The position numbers and the translations under genes were made by a program. The notes under the pieces were generated by a model. The model made no database searches, was not told where the DNA came from, and was given only the letters and a program-made list of their open reading frames with translations. A DNA stretch of 64,000 nucleotides from Mariprofundus sp. EBB-1 (GTDB lineage: Bacteria; Pseudomonadota; Zetaproteobacteria; Mariprofundales; Mariprofundaceae), in the NCBI RefSeq assembly GCF_003665155.1, contig NZ_RCFQ01000001.1:62001-126000 (forward strand), in the 5' to 3' direction. Below are positions 34,561-43,745 of the stretch, in pieces (within the stretch, counting starts at the first letter, position 1; every line of letters starts with the position of its first letter).

Positions 34561-34967
34561 TCTTCAAACCACAGTTTCGGAATGTGTGGACGGTTGCATT
34601 GATCGTCTATTGCGGGTTTATCTATTATCTGTCTGATCAAAGTCGGTGGATTATTCCTGTTCCGGATCTGTTTGATATGCAGGATAAGCTGATTCATGCA
34701 ACGGCTTATGCCGTAATGGCTTTTCTTTTTTGGCAGGCGGGTAGGTGCTGGATGCTCTTTTATGGGAAGATGCAATGGCATGCTCTGGCTGTGACCTGTG
34801 TATTGTTTTGTACTCTTTATGGCATGTCAGATGAGTGGCATCAATCCTTTGTGCCGGGTCGGGATGCCAGTTTTTTTGACTGGGTGGCAGATACTTTTGG
34901 TGCTTTATTGTTGACAATCATGCTTATAAAAAGGGAGTTTACGTTATCACGCGCAAGTAGTAATTGA
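34557..34967 (+). CDS. VanZ family membrane protein
   Basis: A 136-residue inner-membrane protein with about four hydrophobic segments and VanZ-like motifs (DKLIHATAYAVMAFL, GMSDEWHQSFVPGRDASFFDWVADTFGALL). The family is named for a teicoplanin-resistance protein, but chromosomal members are of unknown, possibly envelope-related function. The start is TTG 34557 overlapping the acpS stop (TTGA). Confidence 0.85.
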   Translation: MIFKPQFRNVWTVALIVYCGFIYYLSDQSRWIIPVPDLFDMQDKLIHATAYAVMAFLFWQAGRCWMLFYGKMQWHALAVTCVLFCTLYGMSDEWHQSFVPGRDASFFDWVADTFGALLLTIMLIKREFTLSRASSN

Positions 34968-35017
34968 GTTGAGCGCGGGTTTGCTGGTTTTAATCAGTAG
35001 TATGAAGAGGGGGTTGA

Positions 35018-36583
35018 ATGAGTGAAACACGCATCCTGACTACTGCTCAAATGCGATGGGCTGATGAGCAGACAATCACATCTGGAACATCTGCTTTTAC
35101 CCTGATGGATCGAGCCGGCCGAGCCTTATCCGCAACTATTCTTGAATTGATGCCAGATTATGGACGTATCGTGATTGTTACAGGCAGTGGCAATAACGGC
35201 GGCGATGGTTTTGCTGCGGCGCATTATCTGCGCCAGCGTCGTATCCCGGTCACTATTGTCTCTCTTGTACCGCTTACGCAATTGAACGACGAATGTAAGC
35301 AACACGCTGATCTGGCCAGTGCGGCTGGCGTGAAAATACGTGAGGCCTGTGCTGATGACTGTATTGAAGAGCTTAGCCGCTGGTTACTCAGAGCAGTGTT
35401 GGTTGTTGATGCCATCTTCGGCGTGGGGCTGAACAGATCGTTAAACAGCGCAATGATGGATGTCATCCATCGTATTAATCAAAGCGATAGGCCTGTTCTG
35501 AGTGTTGATATTGCATCTGGTCTTTGTGCGGATACTGGTGTTGTGATGGGGGCTGCTGTTCAGGCCGATTATACCTTACCTGTTGCAGCCTCGAAGTGGG
35601 GTCATTGGTTGAGCGAAGGGCGCGATTATACCGGGCGTCTGCTTAAAGTAGCCGAGATCGGTATTGCTGAAGAGACCATTAACCTATCCTGGCAATATAC
35701 ATGTTCCGTTGAGGGATCGTTTTGTGTGCATAGCACCTGTTTGATTACTGATGCATTTCTTGCTTCTGCATGGCCCGGGCGTTCACGGCTTACGCATAAG
35801 GGCAGTTATGGGCATGTTTGTGTGTTTGGCGGTTCTGTCGGACATACAGGGGCACCTCAATTGGCTGCTTTGGGAGCGTATGCGGCAGGCGCAGGTCTGG
35901 TTAGCCTTTTATGTCCTGATGATGTGTGGCCAGTGATTGCCACCGCCAATTTGGAAGTGATGAGCTACCCTCAATCGACAGAGCATTGGCAGCAAGCTGA
36001 TGTTGTTGTTGCAGGTCCTGGTTGGGGTTTGGATCAGGGGGTGCTGTTGCAGACGCTATTGGATAGCGATAAACCATTGTTACTCGATGCTGATGCGTTA
36101 AATATTATAGCTGCTGATGCTGCTTTACAGCAGCAACTTGCAGGGCGCTGTGAACAACGCGGTGCAATGACTGTGATGACACCACATCCGGGTGAAGCTG
36201 CAAGATTACTCGATAGCTCCAGTACAGAGATTCAGGGTAATCGTAAGGAATCCATACTTGCTTTGACTACACGTTATGCCTGTTGGGTGGTTTTGAAAGG
36301 TTCTGAAACCTTGATTGCTTCTCCTGCTGGAGATGTATATCTCAATCCATTCGGTTCAGCGCAGCTGGCGGTGGCCGGTTCCGGTGATGTGTTAGCCGGA
36401 GTTATTGCAGCCCAGCTGGTAAAAGCAGATGATAAGCAAGTTGATCTGGGTGTGTTGATCTCATCCGCAGTAGCTCTGCATGGAAAAGCAGGCGAAAGTA
36501 GTGGTTGGTATCTGGCTGGTGAGTTGGTAAAACAGATTGCACAGATGCGTCAGCGTATAGAACAGGATGGAAAGGTTTTATAA
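35018..36583 (+). CDS. nnrDE: Bifunctional NAD(P)H-hydrate epimerase/dehydratase
   Basis: A 521-residue fusion repairing hydrated NAD(P)H. Residues 1-215 are the YjeF_N epimerase (VTGSGNNGGDGFAAAHYL, VDAIFGVGLNR, SVDIASGL). Residues about 235-515 are the ribokinase-like ADP-dependent dehydratase (HKGSYGHVCVFGGS, GPGWG, DADALNIIA, TPHPGEAARLL, AVAGSGDVLAGVIAAQL). The order and length match E. coli Nnr (YjeF). GGGGG lies before the ATG. Confidence 0.95.
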   Translation: MSETRILTTAQMRWADEQTITSGTSAFTLMDRAGRALSATILELMPDYGRIVIVTGSGNNGGDGFAAAHYLRQRRIPVTIVSLVPLTQLNDECKQHADLASAAGVKIREACADDCIEELSRWLLRAVLVVDAIFGVGLNRSLNSAMMDVIHRINQSDRPVLSVDIASGLCADTGVVMGAAVQADYTLPVAASKWGHWLSEGRDYTGRLLKVAEIGIAEETINLSWQYTCSVEGSFCVHSTCLITDAFLASAWPGRSRLTHKGSYGHVCVFGGSVGHTGAPQLAALGAYAAGAGLVSLLCPDDVWPVIATANLEVMSYPQSTEHWQQADVVVAGPGWGLDQGVLLQTLLDSDKPLLLDADALNIIAADAALQQQLAGRCEQRGAMTVMTPHPGEAARLLDSSSTEIQGNRKESILALTTRYACWVVLKGSETLIASPAGDVYLNPFGSAQLAVAGSGDVLAGVIAAQLVKADDKQVDLGVLISSAVALHGKAGESSGWYLAGELVKQIAQMRQRIEQDGKVL

Positions 36584-36631
36584 GCTGGTCTAGTATGTAG
36601 CATCATTGTTGAAGGGCAGGAGGTGTTTTAT

Positions 36632-36649
36632 ATGGGTAAACATATATGA
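36632..36649 (+). CDS. Candidate five-codon leader ORF coupled to sdhC
   Basis: ATG at 36632 encodes MGKHI and stops at TGA 36647-36649, which overlaps the sdhC ATG (36646-36648) in an ATGA junction. A consensus AGGAGG (36618-36623) lies eight bases before this ATG but 22 bases before sdhC, which has no other good site and an in-frame stop at 36637. The ribosome-binding site therefore fits the leader, with sdhC translated by reinitiation. It could also be chance. Confidence 0.45.
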   Translation: MGKHI

Positions 36650-37038
36650 ATGAACAGCCAGTGAAATATCACCGCCCGTTGTCTCCCCGAATTTCGATCT
36701 ATCGCTGGCGCGCTCCGATGCTTGCAAGTATTGCGCATCGTGCCAGTGGAGTGGCATTGGTTCTGTTTGTTCCCCTCTATTTATGGTTATTGCATGGCAT
36801 GACCAGTAGTCCCGATCATTATGACGCTACATTGACCTGGTTGCATTCATTGCCCGGAAAATGTTCTTTATGGTTGGTGGGGGTGGCGCTTGTGTATCAC
36901 TTTAGTAACGGTCTTCGTTTTCTTCTGATTGATGTTGGCTGGGGAGAAAGTCGAGATATGATGCGTTTCAGCGCGCTTGTGGTGTTGCTTATTGCTGTAT
37001 TTGCTTCGCTGTTGTTTGCATGGCTGTTGTTTCTATGA
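36646..37038 (+). CDS. sdhC: Succinate dehydrogenase cytochrome b556 subunit
   Basis: A 130-residue three-helix membrane anchor of complex II. The N-terminal RPLSPRISIYRWRAPMLASIAHRASG carries the quinone-site Ser and Arg, and LVYHFSNGLRFLLID contains the heme-ligand His. It starts the sdhCDAB cluster. An in-frame stop at 36637 fixes the start at or after 36646. It overlaps sdhD by four bases (ATGA). Confidence 0.94.
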   Translation: MNEQPVKYHRPLSPRISIYRWRAPMLASIAHRASGVALVLFVPLYLWLLHGMTSSPDHYDATLTWLHSLPGKCSLWLVGVALVYHFSNGLRFLLIDVGWGESRDMMRFSALVVLLIAVFASLLFAWLLFL

Positions 37039-37394
37039 GAACGGTTAAAGAGCCGGGCTCAGCCCATAGCGGGTTATCTGACTGGTACTGGCAACGTCTT
37101 TCTGCTGTGGTGTTGGCATTTTTGCTGCCACTACCCTTTTTCCTGATGTTGATGGTGTTCAGTGGCGCTGTTGATCAGCAGGGCTTACTGGATATTCTCG
37201 ACCACGTTGCATCCCGCGTGTTGCATACCTTGTTGATTCTGGCCTTGATGGTGCATGCGTATATGGGGCTGAAAGTGATTCTGGAAGATTATGTGCATAT
37301 GCTGGCCTGGCGTATTCCATTGATCGCCACGATGTTGGTGGTGATGGGTGGATTCGGCATCTGGTGGCTTGCACTTATTTGGGCCTGGGCCTGA
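37035..37394 (+). CDS. sdhD: Succinate dehydrogenase membrane anchor subunit
   Basis: A 119-residue three-helix anchor. SGLSDWYWQRLSAVVLAFLLP near the start and LMVHAYMGLKVILEDYVH, with the heme-ligand His, are typical of SdhD. The frame begins at 37020, but ATG 37035 in an ATGA overlap with sdhC is the natural start. sdhA follows after nine bases. Confidence 0.92.
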   Translation: MRTVKEPGSAHSGLSDWYWQRLSAVVLAFLLPLPFFLMLMVFSGAVDQQGLLDILDHVASRVLHTLLILALMVHAYMGLKVILEDYVHMLAWRIPLIATMLVVMGGFGIWWLALIWAWA

Positions 37395-37403
37395 GGAGCG
37401 ATT

Positions 37404-39203
37404 GTGACATATTTATCAAACGATAAAGTCGAAAATCATTTTCACGATGTTGTGATTATTGGCTCCGGTGGAGCAGGTATGCAGTGCGCTCTGGATCTGG
37501 CTGATGCTGGCCACAGGGTGGCCATTGTTACCAAAGTGTTGCCAACACGTTCGCATACAGTAGCGGCGCAAGGAGGCATTAATGCCTCACTGGGTAATGT
37601 GGACTCTGATCACTGGCACTGGCATATGTATGACACTGTCAAAGGTTCGGATTACCTTGGTGATCAGGATGCCATTGAATATATGTGCAGGGCTGCGCCG
37701 CGCATCGTGCGCGGACTGGAACATCAGGGTGTGGCGTTCTCGCGGTTGAAAAATGGCACGATTTATCAACGTCCGTTTGGTGGTCAGTCACGCGGTTTCG
37801 GTGATGGTGGTCAGGCTTCACGTACGTGCGCTGCAGCCGATCGAACCGGACATGCGATTTTGCAGACCCTTTATCAGCAGAATTTGCGCGCCGGCACACA
37901 TTTTTATCAGGAGTTTTTTGCCCTTGATCTGATTACCGATGATGATGGCTGTCATGGTGTGATGGCGTGGGATATCGCCAATGGCACCTATCATATGTTT
38001 CAGGCTAAGGCCGTGATTTTGGCAACCGGTGGTGCTGGTCGGATTTTCAAAATTACCACCAATGCCCATATTTGTACCGGTGATGGCGGCGCATTGACCC
38101 TGGGGGCTGGCTTGCCAGTTGAAGATATGGAGTTTTTCCAGTTTCATCCTACTGGCATTGCTGATGTTGGCCCATTGATTACGGAGGCAGTGCGCGGAGA
38201 GGGTGGTTATTTACTTAACTCTGAGGGTGAGCGCTTTATGGAGCGTTATGCACCGAAGGATAAGGATCTGGCCTGTCGTGATGTGGTATCCCGTGCTATT
38301 GCTGTGGAAGTCCGGGAAGGGCGTGGCTGTGGCCCGAATAAAGATCATGCTTTACTTAAACTTGATCATTTGGGTGAAGAATTGATTTTGAAACGCTTGC
38401 CCAATATTCATGAGTTGGCATTGCGTTTTGCTGGTGTGGATTGTACCAAAGTACCGATTCCGGTACAGCCGACCATGCATTATACCATGGGTGGCATTCC
38501 TACCAACAGGAGTGCTGAAGTAGTCTATCGTCAGGGTGATGACCCAGAAAGGGTGTTTCCAGGTTTGTTTGCAATCGGTGAAGGTGCTTGTGTATCTGTA
38601 CATGGTGCGAATCGCTTGGGCGGTAATTCGTTATTGGAAATTGTTGTGTTTGGCCATGCTTGTGGCGTGCGGGTGCAGGCGTATCTGCAAGAACAGCATT
38701 ATCATCCTCCACTTGATCCTGATTGTTGGAAGAAGGGCGTGGATCGTGTTGAACGCTGGTTTAAATCCACGCAACATGGAGATGAAAAACCGAAGGTGGC
38801 GCAAGTGCGGGCCCGGATGCAATCGATCATGCAGGATCATTTCAGTGTGTACCGCACCGAGGATGTCATGTCCGAAGGTGTGGATGCAATTGAAGCCTTG
38901 GTTGATGAGCTGGAAAACGCCCGCATTGAAGATGCAGGGCGAATATTTAACACCGACCTTATCGAAGCGCTGGAATTAGAAAATATGATGGCGCTGGCTC
39001 GGGTGACAGCGGCAGGCGCGCATGCGAGAACGGAATCCCGAGGGGCGCATGCCCGTGATGATTATCCTGAGCGTGATGATCAGAACTGGCAGAAACATAC
39101 GCTGGCCACAATTAAGGCGGGTAAGGTTGAACTTGATTACAAGCCGGTGCGTACGATTCCCATGACGGTGGAATCGTTTCCACCCAAAAAGCGGGTGTAT
39201 TGA
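37404..39203 (+). CDS. sdhA: Succinate dehydrogenase flavoprotein subunit
   Basis: SdhA oxidises succinate to fumarate with covalent FAD. The 599-residue protein shows the dinucleotide fold [17 protein letters not shown], the FAD-linking His in [17 protein letters not shown], the catalytic HPTGI and [19 protein letters not shown] region, [13 protein letters not shown] and [13 protein letters not shown]. It starts at GTG 37404 behind GAGGAG. Uniquely here, 210 bp of structured non-coding sequence separates it from sdhB. Confidence 0.97.
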   Translation: MTYLSNDKVENHFHDVVIIGSGGAGMQCALDLADAGHRVAIVTKVLPTRSHTVAAQGGINASLGNVDSDHWHWHMYDTVKGSDYLGDQDAIEYMCRAAPRIVRGLEHQGVAFSRLKNGTIYQRPFGGQSRGFGDGGQASRTCAAADRTGHAILQTLYQQNLRAGTHFYQEFFALDLITDDDGCHGVMAWDIANGTYHMFQAKAVILATGGAGRIFKITTNAHICTGDGGALTLGAGLPVEDMEFFQFHPTGIADVGPLITEAVRGEGGYLLNSEGERFMERYAPKDKDLACRDVVSRAIAVEVREGRGCGPNKDHALLKLDHLGEELILKRLPNIHELALRFAGVDCTKVPIPVQPTMHYTMGGIPTNRSAEVVYRQGDDPERVFPGLFAIGEGACVSVHGANRLGGNSLLEIVVFGHACGVRVQAYLQEQHYHPPLDPDCWKKGVDRVERWFKSTQHGDEKPKVAQVRARMQSIMQDHFSVYRTEDVMSEGVDAIEALVDELENARIEDAGRIFNTDLIEALELENMMALARVTAAGAHARTESRGAHARDDYPERDDQNWQKHTLATIKAGKVELDYKPVRTIPMTVESFPPKKRVY

Positions 39204-39213
39204 TGCACAACTT

Positions 39214-39400
39214 CGTCTTTTCATCCAATACTGCGTTGCTGAAACTACTGCACTGCTCACAATTCATCAGGACAGATGAATTGGACGATTCTGCATCGGG
39301 GCGTAGCCCTGACAGGCATGGATGCCTGGAATCACATATTTTTCATATGCTCCGCTGCTTGCACCATCAGCGTCTTGTCTTGAATGAAAATACTCGCTGT
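39214..39400. repeat. Palindromic, multi-hairpin element between sdhA and sdhB
   Basis: Two perfect hairpins are seen: CAATTCATC/GATGAATTG (39260-39268, 39275-39283) and CAGGCAT/ATGCCTG (39313-39319, 39322-39328). The ends are imperfectly complementary: TTTTCATCCAATACTGCG near 39218 against a region ending in GAATGAAAATACTCG near 39400. This gives a cloverleaf-like element of about 190 bp, like a MITE or a RUP/ERIC-type intergenic repeat. Confidence 0.65.
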
Positions 39401-39413
39401 GTTGGGAGTGGAT

Positions 39414-40124
39414 ATGAGTAAGATGATCACGCTTTCAGTATTTCGTTATGAGCCCGGCAAAGATGAAAAGCCATCGATGCAGACGTTTGAAGTGCCGATG
39501 TTAAAACCCGGCATGAAATTGCTCGATGCACTGAATTATATCAAATGGGAGATTGATGGTACGCTAAGTTATCGCCGTTCCTGTGGTGAAGGTGTGTGTG
39601 GTTCCGATGGCCTGAACATCAATGGTGTCAATGGTCTTGCATGCATTACGCCGATTGAAGGTTTAAAACAACCGATTCATGTGCGCCCGCTGCCATCTAT
39701 GCAGGTGATTCGTGATCTGGTCGTGGATATGGATCATTTCTTTGATCAATATCGACAGATTAAACCGTGGTTGCAAGCCGAGTCACCTTTGCCTGAGCAT
39801 GAGCGTTTACAGTCACCGGAGGATCGAGAGCTGCTGGATGGTTCTTACGAATGTATTCTGTGTGGTTGTTGTACAACGTCCTGTCCATCATGGTGGTGGA
39901 ATGGTGATCGTTTCTTAGGTCCTGCTGCTTTATTGCAAGCCAATCGCTGGATTGTAGATTCACGTGATGAAGCGACCGGTGATCGTCTGGATCAGGTAGA
40001 GGATGCTTTTAGATTGTATCGCTGCCATCAAATTATGAATTGTATGGACGCCTGTCCGAAAGATCTGAATCCAACGGCCGCCATAGGGCATATCAAACGG
40101 AAACTTGTTTCCCGAAAATCGTAG
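39414..40124 (+). CDS. sdhB: Succinate dehydrogenase iron-sulfur subunit
   Basis: A 236-residue electron-transfer subunit. The [2Fe-2S] motif is in RSCGEGVCGSDGLNING...LAC; the [4Fe-4S] and [3Fe-4S] motifs are CILCGCCTTSCPSWWWN and CHQIMNCMDACPKDLNP. The frame begins at 39384, but ATG 39414 (MSKMITLSVF) has GGGAG five bases upstream. It is separated from sdhA by a structured element and followed closely by sdhE. Confidence 0.96.
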   Translation: MSKMITLSVFRYEPGKDEKPSMQTFEVPMLKPGMKLLDALNYIKWEIDGTLSYRRSCGEGVCGSDGLNINGVNGLACITPIEGLKQPIHVRPLPSMQVIRDLVVDMDHFFDQYRQIKPWLQAESPLPEHERLQSPEDRELLDGSYECILCGCCTTSCPSWWWNGDRFLGPAALLQANRWIVDSRDEATGDRLDQVEDAFRLYRCHQIMNCMDACPKDLNPTAAIGHIKRKLVSRKS

Positions 40125-40131
40125 CCAATAC

Positions 40132-40353
40132 ATGCACGCATCTGAAATTGCTGTTCGTCGCTTGCGCTATCGTTTGAATCGACAGGGTATGCTGGAGCTG
40201 GATGCCTGGTTGAGTCCGCTGTTGCATGCGGATTTTGATGATGATGGTGTGATGGATGCCATCAATCTGTTGTTACAGTGCGAACCTCCGGAATTACAGG
40301 CTATGATGCGTGGCGAAAAAGATGTGCCGGAGTGTTTGAAAATATGGTTGTGA
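40132..40353 (+). CDS. sdhE: SDH assembly factor SdhE (FAD-assembly factor)
   Basis: A 73-residue protein of the SdhE/SDHAF2 family, which promotes covalent FAD attachment to SdhA. The helical start RRLRYRLNRQGMLELDAWL contains the family core (usually RRGMLELD; here one Arg is Gln, giving RQGMLE). The frame extends into sdhB, but ATG 40132, eight bases after the sdhB stop, fits the family. Location directly after sdhB is typical. Confidence 0.9.
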   Translation: MHASEIAVRRLRYRLNRQGMLELDAWLSPLLHADFDDDGVMDAINLLLQCEPPELQAMMRGEKDVPECLKIWL

Positions 40354-41093
40354 AAAGTCTTGGATTAAGTTGTGTTGTTGTTTGGTTATTGTTTGTTTCT
40401 GCATGTTCGCAGCTTGATCATCATCAGTCCGTTGTCTTGCCAGCAACTGTTGAAGTGAAATCAGCACTGGTGTTTGAGCCTGATCATGTTGACATGGGAA
40501 CGGTTAAAGAGGGCCATGAGGCAACGGTATTTTTGCGCGTGCGTAATGCCGGAGATGTAATGGCCAATATCGTCGCGGTGGAAACGTCTTGTGGCTGTAG
40601 TGTGGCGGAACCTGAAGATCACCTGTTGATGCCGGGTGCTTTTACGCGTATCAAGGTGGTGGTAGATACCTTCGCCAAGCAAGGAGATGCGAAGAAATGG
40701 GTCTCGCTGACAGATGATCTTGGCCGTAGTAGTAAGGTGTGGCTTACGTTGAATGTGCAGGCTAATCCCCATTTAAATGTCGGGTCACGCAGTATTTTTA
40801 ATGGAAAGTGTGCAGCGTGCCATTTTGATACAGCCAAAGATCAGGTGAAAGGGCCACAGATTTATGCTGCTGTTTGCAGTATGTGTCATGGCGATAATGG
40901 GCAGGGGGCGGTGGCCCCATCGCTGAAACACCACAACGATGCAGGGGTATTGGCATTGTTGATTGCGAATGGCACAGGATCTCAGCACATGCCGGGGTTT
41001 GCTCTGCAACAGGGTGGCCCGTTGAGTGATTCTCAAATAACAGCGTTGAGTGAATGGTTATCTACGCTGGACGAAACAGGTCAAAAAAGGTAG
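40344..41093 (+). CDS. DUF1573-cytochrome c fusion lipoprotein
   Basis: A 249-residue exported protein with a lipoprotein signal (LLFVSAC, lipid Cys21). Residues about 40-140 are a DUF1573 immunoglobulin-like domain (MGTVKEGHEATVFLRVRNAG, ETSCGCS). The C-terminus is c-type cytochrome with two heme-attachment motifs, CAACH (C156-H160) and CSMCH (C178-H182), and a late Met216 as a possible axial ligand. It overlaps the end of sdhE. A role in periplasmic electron transfer is likely; the exact partner is unknown. Confidence 0.82.
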   Translation: MVVKSLGLSCVVVWLLFVSACSQLDHHQSVVLPATVEVKSALVFEPDHVDMGTVKEGHEATVFLRVRNAGDVMANIVAVETSCGCSVAEPEDHLLMPGAFTRIKVVVDTFAKQGDAKKWVSLTDDLGRSSKVWLTLNVQANPHLNVGSRSIFNGKCAACHFDTAKDQVKGPQIYAAVCSMCHGDNGQGAVAPSLKHHNDAGVLALLIANGTGSQHMPGFALQQGGPLSDSQITALSEWLSTLDETGQKR

Positions 41094-41124
41094 AAAGCCA
41101 CCACTCAAATCAGGGAGTTTTTTC

Positions 41125-41796
41125 ATGAAAAAAGATACAGTTATTGCACCATCCATTTTATCGGCCGATTTCGCTCGTCTGGGTGAAGAGATTAAGGCTA
41201 TTGATGATGGTGGCTGCGATTGGGTTCATTTTGACGTAATGGATGGTTCATTTGTACCACCAATTACTATTGGCGATAATATCTGCAGTGCAATCCGTTC
41301 GTATACCGACAAACCGATCGATGTACATTTGATGGTGAATCATCCGGATACGCAGGTAGAATCGTTTGCTAAAGCTGGCGCAGATATTATTACTGTGCAT
41401 CAGGAAGCATGTGTACACCTTGAACGTACGCTGCAGTTGATTCGTTCATACGGTAAAAAAGCAGGCGTGAGCCTGAATCCGTCAACGCCTGTTTCTACTA
41501 TTAAAAATGTATTGCACTGCACGGACTTGGTGTTGTTGATGAGCGTGAATCCGGGTTATGGTGGCCAGTCTTATATTCATGCGGTTACTGATAAAATCCG
41601 TGAAGCACGTCAGATGCTTGATGATGCAGGTTCAGATGCATGGCTGGAAGTAGATGGCGGCGTGAATATTAAAACAGTTGAAGAAGTGGCTGCGGCTGGT
41701 GCTGATGCACTGGTGGCGGGTTCGGCAGTGTATGGTACAGATGACTATGCCAAAGCAATCAAAGATATTAGGGATCTTGCTAATAACGCATCTTAA
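41125..41796 (+). CDS. rpe: Ribulose-phosphate 3-epimerase
   Basis: Rpe interconverts ribulose 5-phosphate and xylulose 5-phosphate in the pentose-phosphate and Calvin cycles. The 223-residue TIM barrel shows APSILSADFARLGEE, HFDVMDGSFVPPITIG, VHLMVNHP, SVNPGYGGQSY and VDGGVN. ATG 41125 behind CAGGGAG is chosen over an upstream open frame. Confidence 0.96.
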   Translation: MKKDTVIAPSILSADFARLGEEIKAIDDGGCDWVHFDVMDGSFVPPITIGDNICSAIRSYTDKPIDVHLMVNHPDTQVESFAKAGADIITVHQEACVHLERTLQLIRSYGKKAGVSLNPSTPVSTIKNVLHCTDLVLLMSVNPGYGGQSYIHAVTDKIREARQMLDDAGSDAWLEVDGGVNIKTVEEVAAAGADALVAGSAVYGTDDYAKAIKDIRDLANNAS

Positions 41797-41909
41797 TAAG
41801 ATTGATGAGGGTCCATAGCTGCAGTGCAATGGTTGACCAATAACTGTGGCGCTGCTAGCTATGCGGCCTTATTTTCATATATGAAAGACAATCAGAGGGG
41901 GGAATAACT

Positions 41910-42509
41910 ATGACAGATCAAGCAAATCAGTCGCGCCGTAACTTTCTTTACGTTGCAGCGGGTGGTTTAGGAGCTGTTGCAGCAGGTGGAATGGTGGTGC
42001 CGTTTATCGGTAGCATGTTACCAGCCGCAGATACGCTGGCCGCATCAAAAACAGAGTTCGATTTATCAACCGTTGAGGCGGGGCAACTGGTAACCATCCA
42101 GTGGCAAGGTAAGCCTGTATTTGTTGTGCACCGTACAGCAGAGCTTCTAAAACAAGTCGATGGGCATGATGACATGCTTAAAGATAAGGATTCAAAAGCC
42201 ATTGATGAAGTTCAGGAAGAGTGGATGGATACGCCTGAAAAACGTAAATACCGCGCTATTAAGCCGGAGTACCTCATTGTGGTTGCCAGTTGTACACATC
42301 TGGGTTGCATCCCTCTATTTAAACCATCAGCAGGAAGAAAAGAGTGGGGCGATTCTGTCCCTGAAAACTGGCCTGGTGGATGGCATTGTCCATGCCATGG
42401 TTCATTGTACGATGTCTCGGCACGTGTAATCAACGGATCACCGGCACCGCATAATCTTCATGTGATGCCATACCAATATAAAACCGACACTACTGTAGTG
42501 ATCGGCTAA
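41910..42509 (+). CDS. petA: Rieske iron-sulfur subunit of the bc1 complex
   Basis: A 199-residue ubiquinol-cytochrome c reductase subunit with a twin-arginine start (SRRNFLYVAAGGLGAVAAGG) and single membrane anchor. The [2Fe-2S] ligands lie in CTHLGC and CPCHGS. It opens the petABC operon behind an AGGGGGGAA ribosome-binding site. Confidence 0.96.
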   Translation: MTDQANQSRRNFLYVAAGGLGAVAAGGMVVPFIGSMLPAADTLAASKTEFDLSTVEAGQLVTIQWQGKPVFVVHRTAELLKQVDGHDDMLKDKDSKAIDEVQEEWMDTPEKRKYRAIKPEYLIVVASCTHLGCIPLFKPSAGRKEWGDSVPENWPGGWHCPCHGSLYDVSARVINGSPAPHNLHVMPYQYKTDTTVVIG

Positions 42510-42526
42510 TCCAGGGGGAGGGAAAC

Positions 42527-43744
42527 GTGATAGAAAAAATGATGAAAACACAACTGTTCGCCTGGGTTGATAAGCGAACAGGTGCTGAGGCGATTATTAA
42601 ATCTCAGCTGACTGAATATCCGGCACCAAAGAATTTGAACTATATGTGGAACTTTGGTTCATTGGCTTTGCTGATGCTGGTACTACAAATTGTCACAGGT
42701 ATTTTCCTGGTGATGTATTATAAACCATCTGCTGAAGCTACATTTGGTGGTTTTACGGTCGCCTTTGATTCAGTAGAACGCATTATGCGTGATGTGAACT
42801 TCGGTTGGCTGATTCGTTATATGCATGCAGTTGGTGCATCGATGTTCTTCGTTGTGGTTTATCTGCACATGGGGCGTGGTTTTTACTACGGCTCATTTAA
42901 AGCACCACGTGAATTACTTTGGATTATCGGTGTTGTCATTCTGTTGATTATGCAAGGTGCAGCATTCTTCGGTTATCTACTGCCTTGGGGTCAGATGTCT
43001 TTCTGGGGTGCAACGGTAATTACCAACTTGTTCGGAGCGATTCCGGTCTTGGGTGAATATGTATCCCAGGTACTGGTTGGTGGTTTTGCGGTTGGCGATC
43101 CAACCTTGAACAGATTCTTCTCATTGCACTATCTGTTCCCACTATTGTTGGCAGCGATTGTTGGTGGTCACGTACATGCATTGCATGTTGTGCATTCCAA
43201 TAATCCTGAAGGCATTGATCTTCATAAACCTGAAGAGATGATTCCTTTCCATCCATACTATACGATTAAAGATGCATTCGGCGTAGCATTCTTCCTGACT
43301 ATCTATGCTTACATCGTATTCTTTAATCCACAGATGGGTGGTTACTTCATTGAAGTGGATAACTATGTGCCAGCAAACAATCTGTCCACACCAGCACATA
43401 TTGCGCCGGTTTGGTACTTGACGCCTTGGTACACCATTCTACGCTCGTTTGAGTCTAAATTGATTGGTGTGTTGGCAATGGGTGGTTCATTGGCAATCTT
43501 GTTCTTGTTGCCATTCTTATGCCGCTCAGCAGTGCGCTCCGCACGCTTCCGTCCGGTATATAAGATCATGGTAATCATGTTCTTCATCGATGTGATCGTA
43601 TTGGGTTATTGTGGTCATTCTGCGCCTACACCAACACTTAAAATTGTAGGCCAGTTATCTACCGCTTATTACTTCCTGTTCTTCGTGGCTCTGCCATTCT
43701 TACCGAAGTTCGAGAAGACCAAGCCTGTTCCGGAGGGGATTTAA
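42527..43744 (+). CDS. petB: Cytochrome b of the bc1 complex
   Basis: A 405-residue cytochrome b with eight expected helices and both heme sites. GWLIRYMHAVGASMFFVVVYLHMGRG and GGHVHALHVVHSNNP carry the paired His ligands, and the Qo motif region (GYLLPWGQMSFWGATV) is present. It is fused, not split, as in proteobacteria. It lies 17 bp after petA and one base before petC. Confidence 0.96.
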   Translation: MIEKMMKTQLFAWVDKRTGAEAIIKSQLTEYPAPKNLNYMWNFGSLALLMLVLQIVTGIFLVMYYKPSAEATFGGFTVAFDSVERIMRDVNFGWLIRYMHAVGASMFFVVVYLHMGRGFYYGSFKAPRELLWIIGVVILLIMQGAAFFGYLLPWGQMSFWGATVITNLFGAIPVLGEYVSQVLVGGFAVGDPTLNRFFSLHYLFPLLLAAIVGGHVHALHVVHSNNPEGIDLHKPEEMIPFHPYYTIKDAFGVAFFLTIYAYIVFFNPQMGGYFIEVDNYVPANNLSTPAHIAPVWYLTPWYTILRSFESKLIGVLAMGGSLAILFLLPFLCRSAVRSARFRPVYKIMVIMFFIDVIVLGYCGHSAPTPTLKIVGQLSTAYYFLFFVALPFLPKFEKTKPVPEGI

Positions 43745-43745
43745 T

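Noticed and set aside
39200-39421. 73-residue frame between sdhA and sdhB
   Set aside because: It runs through the hairpin element, has no recognisable domain and overlaps the sdhB start.
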